Part shown: positions 50,301-58,425 of the stretch, piece after piece
How the letters are laid out: every line of letters starts with the position of its first letter
How positions within the stretch are numbered: the first letter of the stretch is position 1
From: Verrucomicrobiota bacterium
GTDB taxonomy: Bacteria; Verrucomicrobiota; Verrucomicrobiia; Palsa-1439
DNA length: 64,000 nucleotides
Direction: 5' to 3'
Assembly: GCA_003152315.1 (NCBI GenBank)
Contig: PLZV01000058.1
Coordinates: 1-64,000, forward strand
Made by a program: the position numbers and the translations under genes
Notes under the pieces: model-generated
Database searches by the model: none
Seen by the model: the letters and a program-made list of their open reading frames with translations, nothing else
What the model was told of the DNA's origin: nothing

Positions 50301-50796
50301 CATTGCACCCATCGTGTCCGCCGGCACGAACCAAACTGTTATCTGGCCCGTGATCGTGAGCTTGAGCGGCAGCGTGACCGACGACGGGAAACCCAACCCG
50401 CCTGGGGTGACGACCACGACATGGAGCCAGATCAGCGGGGCCGGCACGGTTGCCTTCGGCAACCCGAACGCGGTTTCCACCACGGCCAGTTTCTCCGCCT
50501 CCGGCATTTATCTCCTGCAGCTTGCCGCTAACGACGGGCAAGCGCAAACTGTCGCCAACGTTGTCGTCTCTGCAGTCACCCAGCCGACCCTTGCCATCCA
50601 ATTGCTTCCCGGTTTTATACAATTGTCCTGGCCGACGAGCTGCTGCAACTGGCGGCTGCAATTTCAAACGAATTCGTTCAACGTTGGGATGACCACCAAT
50701 TGGGTGGACGTGTTGGGTTCGACTGCCACCAACGAGATGAGTTTCCCAATCGACACAAACATCGGCTCCGCTTTCTTCCGGATGGTCTTTCCGTGA
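47299..50796 (+). CDS. Secreted GH2 beta-galactosidase-like enzyme with LamG and Ig-like domains
   Basis: The 1165-residue protein has a signal peptide ending LALPVAAQ. The GH2 N-terminal jelly-roll includes SLPHTWNN and GIGWYRKHY. The barrel carries the acid/base Glu432 in WGMYNE and the nucleophile Glu516 in ISEYGAG. After the barrel, a DUF4982-like Ig domain (~625-700) is followed by Ig-like repeats (~700-790), a LamG domain (~790-1000), another Ig-like repeat and a C-terminal beta module. Its ATG overlaps the previous GH2 stop. The pair would remove beta-galactosyl or beta-glucuronyl units; galactose could feed galK. Confidence 0.87.
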   Translation: MIATLFIHYRRTLLGTLAVFSLALPVAAQTYTPPPNNRADIDLDPGWRFIRQDVTGAQTNGFDDSTWTPLSLPHTWNNLDGQDGGNNYYRGIGWYRKHYTVDASYTNRHLFIKFDAAFYVADVYVNGTLLGEHQGGFGAFVFDITTNVNIGGDNVIAVKVNNASNASIAPLSADFTFFGGLYRDAHLLVTDPVHISPLDYGSPGVYLKPTNVSSNSANLQVTTVVSNANAAAVTVTVRAVVTDAATNIVMTVSNVITLAAASGSNVVSSAVLANPHLWNGLADPYLYRAFVEIYNGSNLTDLVSQSLGFRWFSVDPNNGFFLNGRSYDLHGVDMHQDWLNYGWALTNGQRDVNFMFLKELGVTGMRLSHYEHHDYTYQLADQNGIVLWSEIPLVNGVTETTAFYNNAKQQLRELIRQRYNHPSVVCWGMYNELTLNVNTAPTNLVNQLVQLEAQEDPTRPSTAATLASNGDANTWYPQLASFNEYFGWYEDPLNGIASWADNLHASHPTNCIGISEYGAGASIYQHSEDPVAKPGQSCVCTHPEEWQNIVHETNWQLMKALPFIWCKFLWNMFDFASDGRNEGDTPGRNDKGLVTYDRQIRKDAFYYYKANWTTNAMVYITGHTFTNRLANSITAKVYANCDSVELFLNGTSQGTRTSTNFIYTWPIALVGGSNLVQAIGTKGSTQVNDSLVWFAPISVVITSPATSTVYLNSTSDTLQLAASTPGSSGSIQTVWAQISGPGAVTFGNSNALATTARFSADGVYGLSVTVSNGAVASAGLTVVVNPSVAVTNGLLAWWKMDETGGTTAADSSGNGRTATLTSASFTNGYLSNALQCNGSTSRATYSAQDSNQVTVTAWVRATAQGGGLFPRIVDAPAYRFFFRFSSSDVNSVGFATEDSVNGDFDSGGNTINTGVWFHVAASYDRSNLTNVPTLYVNGTKLPTVTLTPPSGTAPPLTGTGYIGNRSALDRGWSGQIDDLRIYSRLLSDAEIQALFTMPPTNIAPIVSAGTNQTVIWPVIVSLSGSVTDDGKPNPPGVTTTTWSQISGAGTVAFGNPNAVSTTASFSASGIYLLQLAANDGQAQTVANVVVSAVTQPTLAIQLLPGFIQLSWPTSCCNWRLQFQTNSFNVGMTTNWVDVLGSTATNEMSFPIDTNIGSAFFRMVFP

Positions 50797-50869
50797 GGGC
50801 GCTGTACTAACCCCCGATCAGACCCCGTGTTCCCTGCGCCCCAAGGAGAAACCGTTCGAGCTCGAGTAG

Positions 50870-50898
50870 TTGAGTAATGAGTGATGTTAAGCTATTAT
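50870..50898 (+). promoter_or_regulatory. Sigma-70-like promoter candidate upstream of the BNR_4 gene
   Basis: TTGAGT at 50870-50875 and TATTAT at 50893-50898 are 17 bases apart, the ideal bacterial spacing. They lie about 145 bases before the ATG at 51042 and just ahead of the shared GTGTGCGT motif at 50940. Promoter rules in Verrucomicrobia are poorly known, so this is a suggestion. Confidence 0.35.
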
Positions 50899-51041
50899 AT
50901 GCGAGCGGGATAAGCGCAATCGCCATTGGTATCGCAACTGTGTGCGTAATGGGTTGCTCGCATCGCCGAGTGGACATGTATACGATTACAACTTCCGACT
51001 AAGCCAACGAGGCTAAGGGCAATGCCGCAGGGGATAGACAC

Positions 51042-52772
51042 ATGATAAAGACAGTGCTCACGAAGGTGCTGACAGTGGTCTGCCTTGTCGGTTTGGTCAC
51101 CAGTACGGTCGCCACAGTCACGCTCGCGAGTCCTCAGGTTACCCTCATCCCGGTCACCGACGGCAATCCGCCCGCCAGCGGGTATGGCTACGCGGGCGTC
51201 ACGGATAACTCCGTCAACGCCGTCCCATTTATCTGTTCGGGGTTGATGACCGTGAGCAACCAGCAATTCCTCACGTATTATGGCCAGCACCAGACGGATC
51301 CTTCCTACACCTTCAACGGCACCATCTGGGTCGCGCGGCGCACGGTCGGCTCGAACACTTGGGAAGTATTCCGGACCACTTTCACGCCGAACGATATCAA
51401 CGACGGCCACGACGTGGTGAGCTTCGGCATTGATGGCGAGGGCTACATGCATATTAGCTGGGGTATGCACAATGACGTGCTGAATTATGCGCTGAGCACG
51501 ACACCGGTGACGGGGACCAATTCAATTGCTTTCGGGCCGAATCTCGGCCCGATGACCGGCGGCGAAGTGACCAACACCTATCCGCAGTTCCTGACGATGC
51601 CCAATGGCGACCTGCTTTTCTTTTGTCGCAGGGGCGGGCCCGGCGGCGGGTCAGGTGGCGGCGACTCCTACCTCAACCGGTACGTTCTGTCCTCGCACAC
51701 CTGGACAAACGTCAACATGACCAACGGGGTGTTCCAGCCGTTTATCAAAGGCTATTGGAGCGCGAGTGATAATTACAATGCGTATCCCAACATGCCGTGT
51801 CTGGACGCGGCGGGCAATCTGTTCCTGACCTGGACCTGGCGTGAGACCCCCGCCTACCAATCCAATCACGATTTTCTTTATGCCCAGTCACCGGATGGTG
51901 GTGTCACCTGGCAGCACAGTAACGGCAGCGCCTACAAACTGCCGATTTGTAAACTTAACGAGGCCGGCGCCAACTCGGTCGCCCAGAGGATTCTCGTCAT
52001 TCCCCAAAACTACAGCCTCATCAATCAGGCCGGTATGTGTCTGGATGGGAACAACCGTACGGTGATTGCCACGTGGTGGGCGCCCGGCACGCCGACGAGT
52101 AATTTCCAACGCCAATACATGGTTGTGTTCCCCGATTCCAACGGCGTGTGGCAGACGCGGCAGATTTCCAACCGTACCATAGACCCGCCCGGCATAATGC
52201 AACAGGATGCCACCGTGCGCGATCTGGGCCGGCCGGTGGTCGTCGCGGACAAGGACAATCGCATCATCGTGCTGTACCGCGACAACTCCGGCAGCAACGG
52301 CCTGACGATCGTGCACTCGTTGCCGTACGCGGTCGATCCGTTGCGCACGAACTGGACGGCGGTGGTTCTGACCACCGATAACCTGGGGTCGTATGAGCCG
52401 GTGATCGACCTGGCGCGGTGGCAAATCGACAACGTCATGGACATCTTGTACCAACCCAACACCGGCCATGGGTATGTGTCACCATCGAACAACGCATCGC
52501 CGATTGGCGTGCTCGAGTGGGACGCCGGGGCTTACTTCAATTACGTGCCGACGTTGCAGATGATGTTCACCAATGGGAATCAGGACGTGGCACTCTCCTG
52601 GCAGTCGCAAACCGGCTGGGGCTACCAGGTCCAGTCGAGCACCAATTTGCCGGCGTGGGATGTCCTGACCACACTCAACGGCAACGAAGGCACCTTACAG
52701 TACACCCACACCAACGCCGCCACCGTTCCTGCGCGTTTCTGGCGCTTGCAAACGAAAGAGGGAGGATTCTGA
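51042..52772 (+). CDS. Secreted BNR_4-type beta-propeller protein, candidate polysaccharide lyase/hydrolase
   Basis: The 576-residue protein has a signal peptide (VLTVVCLVGLVTSTVATVTLA). It then shows BNR_4-type propeller repeats: DGHDVVSFGIDGEGYMHISW, TYPQFLTMPNGDLLFF, CLDAAGNLFLTWTWRETP, QSPDGGVTW and RDLGRPVVVADKDN. A C-terminal module of about 70 residues (VALSWQSQTGWGYQVQSS...RFWRLQ) is typical of verrucomicrobial secreted proteins. Seven-bladed BNR_4 proteins include lyases acting on rhamnose-uronate polymers such as ulvan and related families; I cannot assign the reaction. It is a close paralogue of the second half of the protein at 58426-61110. Confidence 0.8.
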   Translation: MIKTVLTKVLTVVCLVGLVTSTVATVTLASPQVTLIPVTDGNPPASGYGYAGVTDNSVNAVPFICSGLMTVSNQQFLTYYGQHQTDPSYTFNGTIWVARRTVGSNTWEVFRTTFTPNDINDGHDVVSFGIDGEGYMHISWGMHNDVLNYALSTTPVTGTNSIAFGPNLGPMTGGEVTNTYPQFLTMPNGDLLFFCRRGGPGGGSGGGDSYLNRYVLSSHTWTNVNMTNGVFQPFIKGYWSASDNYNAYPNMPCLDAAGNLFLTWTWRETPAYQSNHDFLYAQSPDGGVTWQHSNGSAYKLPICKLNEAGANSVAQRILVIPQNYSLINQAGMCLDGNNRTVIATWWAPGTPTSNFQRQYMVVFPDSNGVWQTRQISNRTIDPPGIMQQDATVRDLGRPVVVADKDNRIIVLYRDNSGSNGLTIVHSLPYAVDPLRTNWTAVVLTTDNLGSYEPVIDLARWQIDNVMDILYQPNTGHGYVSPSNNASPIGVLEWDAGAYFNYVPTLQMMFTNGNQDVALSWQSQTGWGYQVQSSTNLPAWDVLTTLNGNEGTLQYTHTNAATVPARFWRLQTKEGGF

Positions 52773-52787
52773 GCCCACTTCGCTGAT

Positions 52788-53528
52788 ATGGATCCAAAGC
52801 CCTCACCCAAAAACACTTCGCTCCGTTGGCTGGTTGTTTTTGTTGTTGTCGCGGCGATAACCACGATCTTCTTGTTGCGACGAGACGGGGGCCGGAGCCG
52901 CGACTTGCCGGGTCACACCTCGGCTGCGACGGGTACCGTCGTGCGGACTTCACCGGTGCCTGTCGCCAAAGCAGTTGTGTCCAACGAAGCGAGCCGGCGG
53001 CCAGAGACAACCACGTACGCTTCGTTTCAAAAACGTCCTTTTCAGGTAGTGACCGCCAGCAACGACTACGAATGGACTGCGGAAGACGGCAAGAGCACGA
53101 ATGTGATCCGTCAGCTTGCCCACAACGACCTGGAATATCAACGGATGGTGGAGGAAAACTCTCGGATCATTCGTCGTCAACTGGTCTATGACAAGGATAC
53201 CGCCGCCGCATTGATCGAACGGGCCAGATTGACGGGCGAACCGATTCGACGCCTCACCCTGCCGGGATTGGATGGTCAGGAAGTGGAGTTCGAGATCACG
53301 AAGGCGGATCTCAATCCCTCGGGACAACAAGGGATGTTCGCCGGGCGCGTCGCTGGCCGGGCGGACTCGATGGTGACATTGGCGTTCAAAGGCGGCCGCG
53401 AGGCGTTCACGGTCATCTCGCCATCGGAGAACCTGTTTCTCCAGGGCGACCCCCATGAGCCGGGCGATCTCATCGTGAAGAGCATTGACCCGGATACGTA
53501 CGTGCTTGGTGTTTGTGGAAACCCATGA
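52788..53528 (+). CDS. Membrane-anchored protein resembling a metallopeptidase propeptide
   Basis: The 246-residue protein has one N-terminal membrane segment (about 13-30, LRWLVVFVVVAAITTIFLL) and a Ser/Thr/Pro-rich stretch. A conserved-looking domain follows (EWTAEDGKSTNVIRQLAHND, RQLVYDKDTAAALIERARLT, LPGLDGQEVEFEITKADL, MFAGRVAGRADSMVTLAFKG). I recall similar segments as the N-terminal part of verrucomicrobial proteins carrying reprolysin-like peptidases. Here it is a separate gene whose stop overlaps the start of the metallopeptidase-like gene as ATGA. A chaperone or inhibitor role for that partner is inference. Confidence 0.6.
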   Translation: MDPKPSPKNTSLRWLVVFVVVAAITTIFLLRRDGGRSRDLPGHTSAATGTVVRTSPVPVAKAVVSNEASRRPETTTYASFQKRPFQVVTASNDYEWTAEDGKSTNVIRQLAHNDLEYQRMVEENSRIIRRQLVYDKDTAAALIERARLTGEPIRRLTLPGLDGQEVEFEITKADLNPSGQQGMFAGRVAGRADSMVTLAFKGGREAFTVISPSENLFLQGDPHEPGDLIVKSIDPDTYVLGVCGNP

Positions 53529-56500
53529 ACAGCGCCTCCATACGAAGCCGAAACAATCGTTGCTCAAGAAGACCTGGGTTTGCGAGCTGTATCACCCTGG
53601 GCCTGTGGCTTATTGCCATCCTGGCGGATCCGACGGCTTCAAGGGCAGCTGTTACTTTGACGACTGGTGACAGTTTGGGCAATTCGTCGTTCAACACCGC
53701 GGGTAACTGGAGCGAGGCCCTGGCTCCGCACTCCGGCACTAGCTACGTGGTGTCCGTCATTCAGTTGCGCACGCCGGCCTCTGGAAGCAGCTTCACTTTC
53801 CTGGGCGATTCGCTCACGATTGGCAGCGGCGGGCAATTTACTTTCAAGGGAACCGGAACCGCCGGCATCATCACGGTGACCAACCTGATTCTCAACGGCG
53901 GTTCGATTACGCACTTGGACGCTGCAGGTGACCTTTTCCAACTCGCCGGAAACCTCAATATCACTGCTGACTCGATGATCTACGCCAAGCAGGGGCCGAT
54001 CGTCATCACCGCGGTGATCAGCGGTAATGGCCGATTCACCAATCCGGGGGCCGACGGGACTTCCAGCATCCTGACTATTTCCAACAGCGTCAACACCTGC
54101 ACCGGCAGCATCGTTAATAACGGACGCTTTACATTGTTCGCTAATGCCAATTTGAATTTTGTAATTGGCGCCAGCAACGTCAACAACCGGGTTTCCGGCA
54201 CGGGTGCGGCGACGACCTTCAATGGTCGATTCGTCTTCGACCTTTCCGGTGCGAGCACGAACTTCGGCGATAGCTGGACGATTGCGAGCGCGTCGGGGCA
54301 AACTTTCGGCGCCACGTTCAGCGTTGACGGATTCAGCCGTCAGGGTTTCGGGACCGGCCCGGGCACGTGGGACTTGAGCGCCAACGGTGTCGTCTACGAG
54401 TTCGTCACGTCAACGGGTGTCATGACGGTGCTGGCCCAGGCGAGTGCCGCCGTCTCGACCACCACCTTGGGCGTTCGCGGCGGAAAGTTCGGCTTCGTGG
54501 AAGCTGATCTCGCCGCCTGTTACGCGCCGAGCTATGCGTCGAGCGTCGGCGGGGAGGACAACGCGCAGGTGCTGATCGCCAACACTGTCGTGGGCAGCAA
54601 TCAAATACAGGATCAGGGCGGCACGGGCGCGCACATGCGCATCGCGGGTTTCTACCAGTCCAGCAACGACCTCATCAATGCCACCACCACCGGCGGCATC
54701 GTGGGTTGGTTGTCCGGCAACAATGCCAACGTTCAGGACATAGTGGCATTCGGCTCTTCGGTCGGCGCGGATCTTTTGGTCTATATTTGCCAGGATAGCG
54801 ACTTCGCCACCATCGCCGGGGTCTCGCAACAGCCGGGCATGTATTCGGCCCTCAATCCCGGCGCGGTCTTTTATCCTGTCCTGGCGCATGAAACGGGCGG
54901 CCACAGTTACGGCCGGTCGCACTCCGACGGCGTTCTGAATCCCAAGACCATCATGCTGCACAACTACTGCGGGGGTGGCGCGGCGCCACCCTATTTTTAC
55001 ACGAATCCAAACATCTGGTTCAATGGCGTCGAACTCACCGGGGATCCGAACAACAACTGCTCCATGGGCGCGCTGATCAACGGCGGCGACAACTCGGCGC
55101 CCAGCCCGGAGGTCGTGGCGGATCGGCGCCCGCGCGTCGTGGTCGGGCCGAACTTGAACAACGCCGTCTTGCACTGGTCATTTACCAACGCGCCGGGATT
55201 CGCCCCGGCTGGCACGACGATTCCCGATCAGATTTCCGCCGCGCCGGCCGTCGTGCGCGGCACGAACGCGGTGTTCACCGGCGGCGCGCTGCGGATCCCC
55301 GGTGGTAGCAGCGGCAACGCGGCCGCCAATTCCATCGCGGCTTATATTGATTTGCCGAACGGCATCGTCTCCAGCCAAACGAATATCACCATTGAGATCT
55401 GGGCCAGACCGCTTTCCGGGCCGACTTCCGCTCGCATTTTTGATTTTGGCCGAACGGTGCAGGCGGGCGACGGTCTCGGCGCGGCCGGCGAATATACCGG
55501 TACACCCGGGACTCCGGCACCGGGCGTCACGCAAGCATCGGACGACATTCTATTGACGGCCGCGATCACGGACCTTAACGAGCAACGCTTCCATGCCCAA
55601 CTCAACGGCGGCACGGCGATCACGCTCGACGCGGGGCTGGCCACGACCGCGGGCGTGCAGCATCACTACGCGATCACGTTCACGGACGGCGCGGGAAGTT
55701 TCGGCGGCGCGGGCGGCCGCTGGCAGTGGTACCGCGACGGCGACGCGGTCGCATTTCTCGACGTGAACTTCCATCTGGCCGATATCGAAGATGTGAATAA
55801 CTGGCTGGGCCGTCCGCAGTTGAGCAGTGATTTGATGGCCAACACCGAGTATGCGGAAGTGCGCATCAGCAACGTGGTGTTGACACGCAACCAGCTTCTG
55901 GCGAACTATCTGCTTGGGCCGAATTACGTCCCCACAGCGACCGTTACGCTCACCAATGGCGATGCGGTGGGGGCGACTTCCTTCAACGCCGCCGGTCAGT
56001 GGAGCAACGGCGCGGCGCCCTCCAGCGGCAATAGCTATGAGACGCTTAATTTCCAGTTACTCACGCCCTCGTCGGGCAGCCCGTTCGCGTTCCTCGGGGA
56101 TTCGCTGAGAGTTTCCGGCGGCGCGCTGCTTTTTGGAGGCACGAGCGGCAGCACGATCACGATCACCAACCTCATCCTCAACGGCGGCGGGGTGCGAAAT
56201 TCCGGCTCGGGGATTTGCACGCTGGCCGGCAACATCCTGGTGACCACCAACGGCGCGGAATTCAACGGCGTGAACGGCGGAGACATCATTGCCGCTAACC
56301 TCAGCGGCAATGGCCCGATCACGTATCTGGGCAACGCCACCACGCTCTCCGGCAACAACAGCGGGTTCACCGGCAAGACGTTCATCGGCAACGGCGCGGC
56401 CGGCACGGTGGTCATCGATTCGCAGGCGCGTCTCGGCCCGAACCCGGCCGTGTTTACCCCCGACCAACTGTCCTTCGATCGCGGCACGTTGCAAGTCACG

Positions 56501-58132
56501 ACATCGATGGCCCTCGGTGATTCCAATCGCGGCATCTTCCTGGATGTGAGCGGCGGCACGTTCAATGTTCCCTCCGGCGTGACGCTGACGCTGTCCAACA
56601 CCCTGTCGACTCCGGTCACGGCGGCGAATATCGTGGTTGGCTCGATCACCAAAGCCAACGCCGGGACGTTGGTCCTGAGCAGCCCGACCAATTCGTTCAA
56701 AGGAACACTTTTCGTGGACACGAGCAACAATGCGGGCAACGACGGCGTCGTGAAATTGGTAAACAATCAGGTGCTGGCCGGTGCGCACTCACCGATTATC
56801 ATCCGCAATAACAATAGTGGGACCTCGACGTTTCAACTGGATGGCACGGCCGGCAACCTCACGTTGTCGCAAGGTATCATGGTGAATTGCCGGAACAACA
56901 CCAGCCCGGCGATCGAAAACCTCGTCGGCACAAACACAATCAACGGATTCGTCACGCTGAGTTCCGGCGGCAGTCTCTTTAACATTCAGTCGGACGCCGG
57001 CCTTTTGATTCTCGCCGGCACCAATCAGTATCTCGGTTCATTGGTCGGCGGGCGCACCTACACGTTCCAGGGTGCGGGCGACCATTTGGTTTCCGGCCCG
57101 ATTCTCAATTCCACAAACGGCTCGCCCATCAGTCTATCGAAGTCCGGTACCGGTCGGCTGACGCTCACCGCGACAAACACCTACACCAGTACGACGACCA
57201 TCAATAGTGGCACGCTAGCGGTCTCCGGCAACGGCTTGATTGCCAACAGCGCGACCATTACCGTGGCTGGCGCTGCGACCCTGGATGTCAGCGGCCATAA
57301 CGGCGGAGGGATGACAATTGCCAGCGGCCAGACCTTGGCTGGTGGCGGCACGGTCACTGGCGCAGTGACGATTGCCAACAGTGCGACCTTGTCGCCCGGC
57401 GTTGGAGGACCCGGGACGCTGACGGTCAACGGCAATCTGGTGCTGAACAATTCCTCAACACTGGCCTATGAGTTGGGCACCAGCAGCGACCGGACGGTCG
57501 TCAACGGCAACCTGACGCTGGACGGCGTTCTGAACGTCACCGATGCGGGCGGGTTTGCGAGCGGCAACTACACGCTGATCACCTACACGGGCACGCTGAC
57601 GGACAACGGTCTCACGGTCAGTAATCCTCTGCCGGGCGGATTGGTCGGCACGATCGATAGCGGCGGCGGCACCGTGGTCTTGCAGGTCGCCGTTCCACTC
57701 GATCCGTTTGCCGCGTGGCAGAATCAGTACTTCGGCAGCACCAACTGCGCGCTGTGTGGTGGCGATGCGGACTTCGACAGCGACGGTCTGACTAACACCA
57801 ACGAGTTTCTGGCCGGGTTCAACCCGACCAACACCGCGGCCTATCCGCACATCATCGCCATCGCGGTCTCGAACGGCACGGACATTGCGATTACCTATCT
57901 CGGGTCCAACGGCGACACGAACTATCCGGGCGGGCCGTTGACGCGCACCAACGTGCTGGAGTTCGCGACGGGCACGGTCGACGGCAGCTACACGAACAAT
58001 TTTGCGAGCACGAGTCTGACGAACGTCCTCAGCGGTGGAATCGGTCTCGGCACAAACGTCACCGCGACCGAACCGTTTGGCGCGACCAACAGTCCGGCGC
58101 GGTACTACCGTGTCCGTGTGCTGGTGCCGTGA
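53525..58132 (+). CDS. Giant secreted metallopeptidase-like protein with LamG and beta-strand repeats
   Basis: The 1535-residue protein has a signal peptide ending ASRAA and an N-terminal beta-strand repeat domain (~42-305). A metzincin-like domain (~310-495) has the zinc-site sequence HETGGHSYGRSH near residue 455, one residue longer than the usual HExxHxxGxxH. A LamG domain (~550-795), a second beta-strand repeat region (~800-1390) and a C-terminal module with DADFDSDGLTNTNEFLAGF follow, ending YYRVRVLVP. The ATG at 53525 is chosen for the ATGA overlap. It is presumably a surface protein that degrades or binds protein or glycoprotein; activity is uncertain because of the unusual motif. Confidence 0.75.
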   Translation: MNSASIRSRNNRCSRRPGFASCITLGLWLIAILADPTASRAAVTLTTGDSLGNSSFNTAGNWSEALAPHSGTSYVVSVIQLRTPASGSSFTFLGDSLTIGSGGQFTFKGTGTAGIITVTNLILNGGSITHLDAAGDLFQLAGNLNITADSMIYAKQGPIVITAVISGNGRFTNPGADGTSSILTISNSVNTCTGSIVNNGRFTLFANANLNFVIGASNVNNRVSGTGAATTFNGRFVFDLSGASTNFGDSWTIASASGQTFGATFSVDGFSRQGFGTGPGTWDLSANGVVYEFVTSTGVMTVLAQASAAVSTTTLGVRGGKFGFVEADLAACYAPSYASSVGGEDNAQVLIANTVVGSNQIQDQGGTGAHMRIAGFYQSSNDLINATTTGGIVGWLSGNNANVQDIVAFGSSVGADLLVYICQDSDFATIAGVSQQPGMYSALNPGAVFYPVLAHETGGHSYGRSHSDGVLNPKTIMLHNYCGGGAAPPYFYTNPNIWFNGVELTGDPNNNCSMGALINGGDNSAPSPEVVADRRPRVVVGPNLNNAVLHWSFTNAPGFAPAGTTIPDQISAAPAVVRGTNAVFTGGALRIPGGSSGNAAANSIAAYIDLPNGIVSSQTNITIEIWARPLSGPTSARIFDFGRTVQAGDGLGAAGEYTGTPGTPAPGVTQASDDILLTAAITDLNEQRFHAQLNGGTAITLDAGLATTAGVQHHYAITFTDGAGSFGGAGGRWQWYRDGDAVAFLDVNFHLADIEDVNNWLGRPQLSSDLMANTEYAEVRISNVVLTRNQLLANYLLGPNYVPTATVTLTNGDAVGATSFNAAGQWSNGAAPSSGNSYETLNFQLLTPSSGSPFAFLGDSLRVSGGALLFGGTSGSTITITNLILNGGGVRNSGSGICTLAGNILVTTNGAEFNGVNGGDIIAANLSGNGPITYLGNATTLSGNNSGFTGKTFIGNGAAGTVVIDSQARLGPNPAVFTPDQLSFDRGTLQVTTSMALGDSNRGIFLDVSGGTFNVPSGVTLTLSNTLSTPVTAANIVVGSITKANAGTLVLSSPTNSFKGTLFVDTSNNAGNDGVVKLVNNQVLAGAHSPIIIRNNNSGTSTFQLDGTAGNLTLSQGIMVNCRNNTSPAIENLVGTNTINGFVTLSSGGSLFNIQSDAGLLILAGTNQYLGSLVGGRTYTFQGAGDHLVSGPILNSTNGSPISLSKSGTGRLTLTATNTYTSTTTINSGTLAVSGNGLIANSATITVAGAATLDVSGHNGGGMTIASGQTLAGGGTVTGAVTIANSATLSPGVGGPGTLTVNGNLVLNNSSTLAYELGTSSDRTVVNGNLTLDGVLNVTDAGGFASGNYTLITYTGTLTDNGLTVSNPLPGGLVGTIDSGGGTVVLQVAVPLDPFAAWQNQYFGSTNCALCGGDADFDSDGLTNTNEFLAGFNPTNTAAYPHIIAIAVSNGTDIAITYLGSNGDTNYPGGPLTRTNVLEFATGTVDGSYTNNFASTSLTNVLSGGIGLGTNVTATEPFGATNSPARYYRVRVLVP

Positions 58133-58190
58133 TAGCACGCGCGGGCCGATGCAGCTTACCCACCATGCTTCGGCCATTGATCCTCCATTA

Positions 58191-58219
58191 CTCACAGCAC
58201 TTGGGTATTGTGTTATAAT
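58191..58219 (+). promoter_or_regulatory. Sigma-70-like promoter candidate
   Basis: A perfect TATAAT at 58214-58219 lies 17 bases after CTCACA (58191-58196), four of six matches to TTGACA. It sits in the 293-base gap before the gene at 58426, upstream of the shared motif at 58325. The call rests on consensus match only. Confidence 0.3.
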
Positions 58220-58425
58220 ATGCTTTCCCACAACAGGTTAAACATTGAAGCGGTTGAGTTATCTGAGGATTGAGTTAATGTACTGGCTCGGCAAGGGTGG
58301 AATCGCCGCTTTGCGCACGCACCTGTGTGCGTAACCGGTTGCTCGCATCGCCGAGTGGACAGGTATACAAGTACGACTTCAGACTGGGTCGACGAGACAA
58401 CGGGCAGCGCCGCGGGGATAGACAC

